Shown here one piece after another: positions 18,201 to 21,604 of a DNA stretch of 21,604 bases. Location: the NCBI GenBank assembly GCA_036897625.1, contig JAYMTA010001133.1, forward strand, positions 1-21,604, read 5' to 3'. This stretch comes from Pelargonium cotyledonis (taxonomy: Eukaryota; Streptophyta; Magnoliopsida; Geraniales; Geraniaceae). Below the pieces are notes generated by a model. The model was not told where the DNA came from, searched no databases, and saw only the letters and a list, made by a program, of their open reading frames with translations. Both the position numbers and the translations under genes were made by a program. How positions within the stretch are numbered: position 1 is the stretch's first letter; each line of letters begins with the position of its first letter.

Positions 18201-20149
18201 TACTGAAAGAACCAAATAAAAGAAATATCAGGAATAGGAAAATTATCTGAATTCTGTAGTTTATTGCAGCCAGCAAAATAATAAGAAGTAGATTAATTCA
18301 ATCACAAAGAAAATAATAACTCACCAACCAACTCCTCAGAGCTGAATCTTTACCGATACCGAGAAAATGATCCCTGATAAAAGTATGTTGATGGACATGA
18401 GTGACCTTTTTCTTCAGAACTGCGTGAAGGCTTTCCCAATTAGAAGAAATGTGGATAAAAAATGGAGCATAGATAGCTTCACTCAGACTTTAAACAGGAA
18501 TGTATGCTCTCCTCACTGCTTGTGAATTGTTCACCCAGATTTCGAAATTCTAATAGAAAAGTATCTTATCCTCATATTTTGCAGGTTGTTCAATTCGATT
18601 TTGAAGTTTAAACAGAAAAGCAACCTATCATTGTAACTTGTTGGTTGTCAGCCCAGGCAGAAGCCAATATGTACAAGTCACACACATACATACTAAGAAC
18701 CTGCAACACTGGTCAATGACTAGTATCGTGGACTTTTTCAGACTTTAGTAGGAAAAAATCCTTACCTTCTTCAGTATCATAACTATGTTTTGCAATTGAA
18801 TCTTCCCAACGTTTCCATTGGCGTATCTACATGATAACATAGATTGAGTTTTAGATGAAGTTTAGATACTTTAGTGACAGCACAATTCGAAGAACGGGTA
18901 GAAGTTTCTAAATCACTCACCCTTGCCCCTCCAAAAACAACAGTGAGGGCGCAGAAAGTCACATGGACAATGGCTAGGATAAAGATAAAGATATGGAGAT
19001 GATGCAATGCCTCAACTGATAACAATGGTAGTTTATGCTGGAGGACGAAAAGATGAAGCAAGTCAGCATGCTTATCTTTGATATCAGAGTGGAAGCAATC
19101 AAAAGCGTGAGACATCAAGTTATTGTGGAAATGGAAAACTATAAGCTTGATATATAAGATACTTCACAAATACATCACAGCACAACCTATATTACAGTAG
19201 AAAGATTACACTAGACTACATGACTACAGTTGGATTAGAATGAAGGCGAAGCATGACAAAAGCCATCCAACAAGGATTGACATTGTTCCAATTATAACTA
19301 GCAGCTTAAATGAATAAAAGGAAAGAAATAGATGATAGTGACAAACACCCAAAAAAAGAGGAAAAGAGAGACAGAGAATGTGCCAATAATAATAACATCA
19401 TGATGTGCAAGACAACTGAATTCACAATATTGCTTTCACTGGAGCTCAGCATCAAGGAAATGAGCCAATGACGCAAATTTCTCAAGGAACATAATTCAAT
19501 TGTTGAAAGCGTAAGCAACTGATTGTCCCATACAAAGGTGTGTAGCACCTATAAATACAATCTATATCAAACCAAATTATGAACTATTGGAGCAGATCTG
19601 CACAAGATTTAACAGTTCATGAACATGAAAACGGTCAACCACAGTCTTTTTTAAAACCAAAACTAGGGTTTCAACTACTGTGAAATCCAATTTCGAACAG
19701 AACCGACAGTTTCAGAAAAAGGCACTACAAAATCACATTACCTTTCGGGAGCAATAACCGATCTGAGCAAGCGCAGCTTCCTCCTCAGAGAGAAGTCGCC
19801 GTGCATGGGAATCGGAATTGGAGCCGGAGTGCTCGGCGGTGAGGCTACAGGGCAGCATGTGACGAACCAGATCCTCCGGAACGCAGATTTTGGAGAAAAC
19901 ATTCTGGAAAACAGTGAGAAGAAGCGAAATGAAACCCAAGAGCATGAGCTCTTCCTTGACCTTCTGCAGTGCTTCGAAGAGCGGCTTCTGGTTCTTCTTC
20001 TTCAGATACTTCCCGGTGTAGTGAATCAAGCGCTCGACGGCCAGCGAAATGGCCACAATCACCGTGCACACGGCGGCGACCACCCATGTCGGAGTGTACT
20101 CCAAAGTCGCTTCTCCTTCTCCTTCGCCTCCGCTCATTTCTCTACTCAC
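15238..20149 (-). CDS. MLO: MLO-family seven-transmembrane protein, clade II (MLO1/13/15-like), complete
   Basis: Twelve exons join in frame to 506 residues: 19742-20149, 18921-19037, 18766-18826, 18325-18419, 18128-18202, 17930-18018, 17751-17800, 17526-17566, 15888-16097, 15739-15806, 15577-15637, 15238-15483. MLO proteins are plasma-membrane, calmodulin-binding, seven-pass proteins; family members act in powdery mildew susceptibility, root thigmotropism or pollen tube signalling. Seen: YTPTWVVAAVCTVIVAIS (TM1), LMLLGFISLLLTVFQ (TM2), ICVPE...MLPCS...GYC and DSC (the four loop cysteines), ALHHLHIFIFILAIVHVTFC (TM3), IRQWKRWED, THVHQHTFIRDHFLG, HCRSNPKFNFHKYM, EGELVVKPSDEHFWF and RPRIILYLIHFILFQNAFEI. 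The C-terminus has AGLLGWAQKVKRKKELK (about 441-457), the amphipathic calmodulin-binding site with Trp446. Intron 6 is GC-AG. Slight oddities: LHAYFW and YSFLKQFY where relatives usually have WHTYFW and HSFFKQFY. Confidence 0.95.
16240..16315. repeat. Perfect 38-bp tandem duplication in MLO intron 8
   Basis: 16240-16277 and 16278-16315 are identical (unit begins CATCGCATCAATACATGAAG). The lack of any difference means it is recent, or could be an assembly artefact. Confidence 0.9.
17208..17402. mobile_element. MITE-like element in MLO intron 8
   Basis: The ends are GGTAGTGTTTGGAT and, inverted, GGCTGCGTTTGAAT. Inside are inverted GAATGAGAATGG/CCATTCC-type words, for example GGGAATGAGATTGAG against CATTTCCATTCC. 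This GTTTGG...GAATGAGAATGG style is widespread among small plant inverted-repeat elements. TTA occurs just outside both ends (17204-17206 and 17409-17411), which would fit a Tourist/Harbinger TSD, but the arms are offset by a few bases. Confidence 0.5.
17801..17929 (-). other. GC-AG intron 6 of MLO
   Basis: The donor reads ATAAG|GCAAGT and the acceptor GGTTGCAG. Joining here gives VVGI-S-WYLW, the expected MLO sequence, in frame. The nearby GT (GTAG|GTATAA) would shift the frame. GC donors followed by AAGT are the usual form of this minor class. Confidence 0.85.
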
Positions 20150-20183
20150 TGTTCAGTTTACTTCATTGAATTTAGTTACAGAT

Positions 20184-20192
20184 AATTTTATA
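20184..20192 (-). promoter_or_regulatory. Possible TATA box of MLO
   Basis: TATAAAATT on the minus strand, only about 36 bp above the first ATG at 20149. That would leave a leader of about 10 bp if the start is 20149, or slightly more if the second Met at 20137 is used, so the true promoter may lie further up. Confidence 0.25.
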
Positions 20193-20449
20193 TTGATCCA
20201 AACAAGCCCTTAAATTCAAACAACCAATATCTACCAGTTACGTCTTGTATACGATTTATGTATGTTTTGCGAATCTCTGTCTAGATTTAGTATAATATTG
20301 TAGTATTATTTTTGTCAAAAATCCAAGAGCCACACACAAGTCAATTCATAACATAACAATAATGTAACAGATCAGTTACATAATCTGAAATTGGAATCTG
20401 AATGGCTCTGGAAATTCATTTCCTCTCCCCACTAGTGGCTACTTGGGAC

Positions 20450-20647
20450 TAGAGTTGTCAAAACGTAGGGCCGGGTTCGGGTGGTTGAACTCTTGTTCGA
20501 TCTTACAGGGTATTCAGGTTGACTGGGTCGAGTTTTGGGTTAGGACATAAAATATAGTGGTTTTGTGGGTAAATCTGATTAATTTTGAGTTGGGTTAGAG
20601 TCTGGTGTTGTATACTCACCATATTTAAGTTCAAATTGTCAGCTCTA
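20450..20647. mobile_element. Possible hAT-type MITE upstream of MLO
   Basis: The left end TAGAGTTGTCAAAACG and the right end, inverted TAGAGCTGACAATTTG, match at 10 of the first 12 bases. Next to the left end is GGGCCGGGTTCGGGTGG, a G-rich start seen in many small plant hAT-like elements. No 8-bp target duplication could be recognised. Confidence 0.42.
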
Positions 20648-21485
20648 CCTGAAAATAATATGAGCTGTGTAAAGAAAAATAATGTGATGAATAATTTAAT
20701 TTAAAGATTTCACGTTGTATTTAACCTACACTTTTGAGGAAACACATTTGATGTTTTGTTACTAATCTAGGTGGTCAAATAAGCCATGTATACACTCGTA
20801 ATTATGCATAACTAGTTGCCCGTGTCAGATACAAGGGGTGCAGACAGACGAGTTACATCTTCGTTGGGAGTGTCCGACAACCCAAACCGCCAAGTGCGGG
20901 TTGGAGTTTCAGCAACCCACTAGCTGGACATTTGTTATGAATTTTTTGTGGGTTTGGTTACTTATTGTTTGTGGGCGGTATCTATTTGCAACCAAGTTTT
21001 GGGCTTAAGTCCAATAAACATATTCGCACAACGCATGACCGAACGCGATTTGTTTAAATAATTGAGTTGACATATTTTCAATATCCGATATAATTGTCAA
21101 ATTTAATTTATATGACTTAATTTTTATATGATGCAATTGAAATTTTACATTTTAACTCTAAAATGAGTGAGTTAATATATAAACCGAATACACTTTAATT
21201 CAAAAAGTCAGTTGCAGGAATCTAATTAAATTTAACTTTAACTTACTTATATCCATGTCGGTGAACAACCACTCAACCATTGACATTTGTGTGTGGACTG
21301 AACACTCAATTGGTAATATGCTAATTTGCCCAAGTTATTGAAAAGAAACCAACAGATTTGAGCCTCTTGGTTTAGAACAATACAATTTTAATCAGCACAA
21401 CGGTTGTCTTATTAAAATTAAATAAATATTTGCTTCCTCTTTCAACCATTAAATTATATTTTAACTGTGGACATTAATTCAATTT

Positions 21486-21560
21486 GGTGGCTGAACTTTG
21501 AAGAAAAAGTCAAAGTAGTGGCTGAACTTCCAAAAGTGACAAACTAGTGGCTGAATCTTT
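21486..21560. repeat. ~30-bp tandem repeat around AGTGGCTGAACTT
   Basis: TGGCTGAA occurs at 21488, 21519 and 21548, each preceded by GT/AG and followed by a T-rich then A-rich stretch; a decayed fourth copy is near 21575. The array may continue past the right edge. Confidence 0.6.
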
Positions 21561-21604
21561 TAAAAATTAAACAAACTAGTAGTTACTGTTAGATATCAGT
21601 TAAC

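Larger units (their letters stand above)
20150..21604. other. MLO upstream region, repeat-rich, no further gene seen
   Basis: It holds a TATA-like box at 20184-20192, a possible hAT-type MITE at 20450-20647, an AT-rich stretch at 20.66-21.4 kb, and short ~30-bp repeats at the right edge. No ORF of note is present beyond antisense shadows of MLO exon 1. Confidence 0.6.

Noticed and set aside
18783..19118. 111-codon single ORF as a separate gene
   Set aside because: It contains MLO exon 2 (18921-19037) plus intron read-through on both sides.

Overview
This is nuclear DNA of a flowering plant, most likely a eudicot. It is AT-rich, has spliced genes with GT-AG introns, plant gene families and small plant-type transposable elements. 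I cannot name the species from the sequence.

All four protein genes lie on the minus strand. From right to left they are: (1) a complete clade-II MLO gene (start 20149, stop 15238) with 12 exons that join in frame to 506 residues, including one GC-AG intron; (2) a glycine/proline-rich XYPPX-repeat protein gene (13016 to 11538), two coding exons, with an in-frame TAA at codon 24 although the rest of the frame and its splice sites look intact; (3) a DUF1005 (ASG1-type) gene (4243 to 2606), two coding exons joining to 431 residues; (4) the first coding exon (780 to 439) of a nodulin-like/NFD4-type major facilitator whose remainder lies beyond the left edge. Genes 2 and 3 both appear to have a non-coding leader exon, a long leader intron and a TATA box further upstream. 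From memory, an ASG1 gene and a glycine/proline-rich protein gene are also neighbours in Arabidopsis, so this pair may be an old microsyntenic block. I see no sign that the four genes form a pathway.

The spaces between genes and several introns hold degraded transposon material. The clearest is a tRNA-derived SINE at 8430-8646 on the minus strand, with box A, box B, an A-rich 3' end and a 19-bp target-site duplication with one mismatch; a 5'-truncated relative lies 550 bp away. Other candidates are an RTE-type LINE 3' end in the DUF1005 leader intron, a small CACTA-like element near 1.4-1.7 kb, MITE-like inverted-repeat elements in a GRP intron, an MLO intron and upstream of MLO, and a perfect 38-bp tandem duplication in an MLO intron. 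I found no CRISPR array, rRNA, tRNA gene or clearly new multi-gene system.
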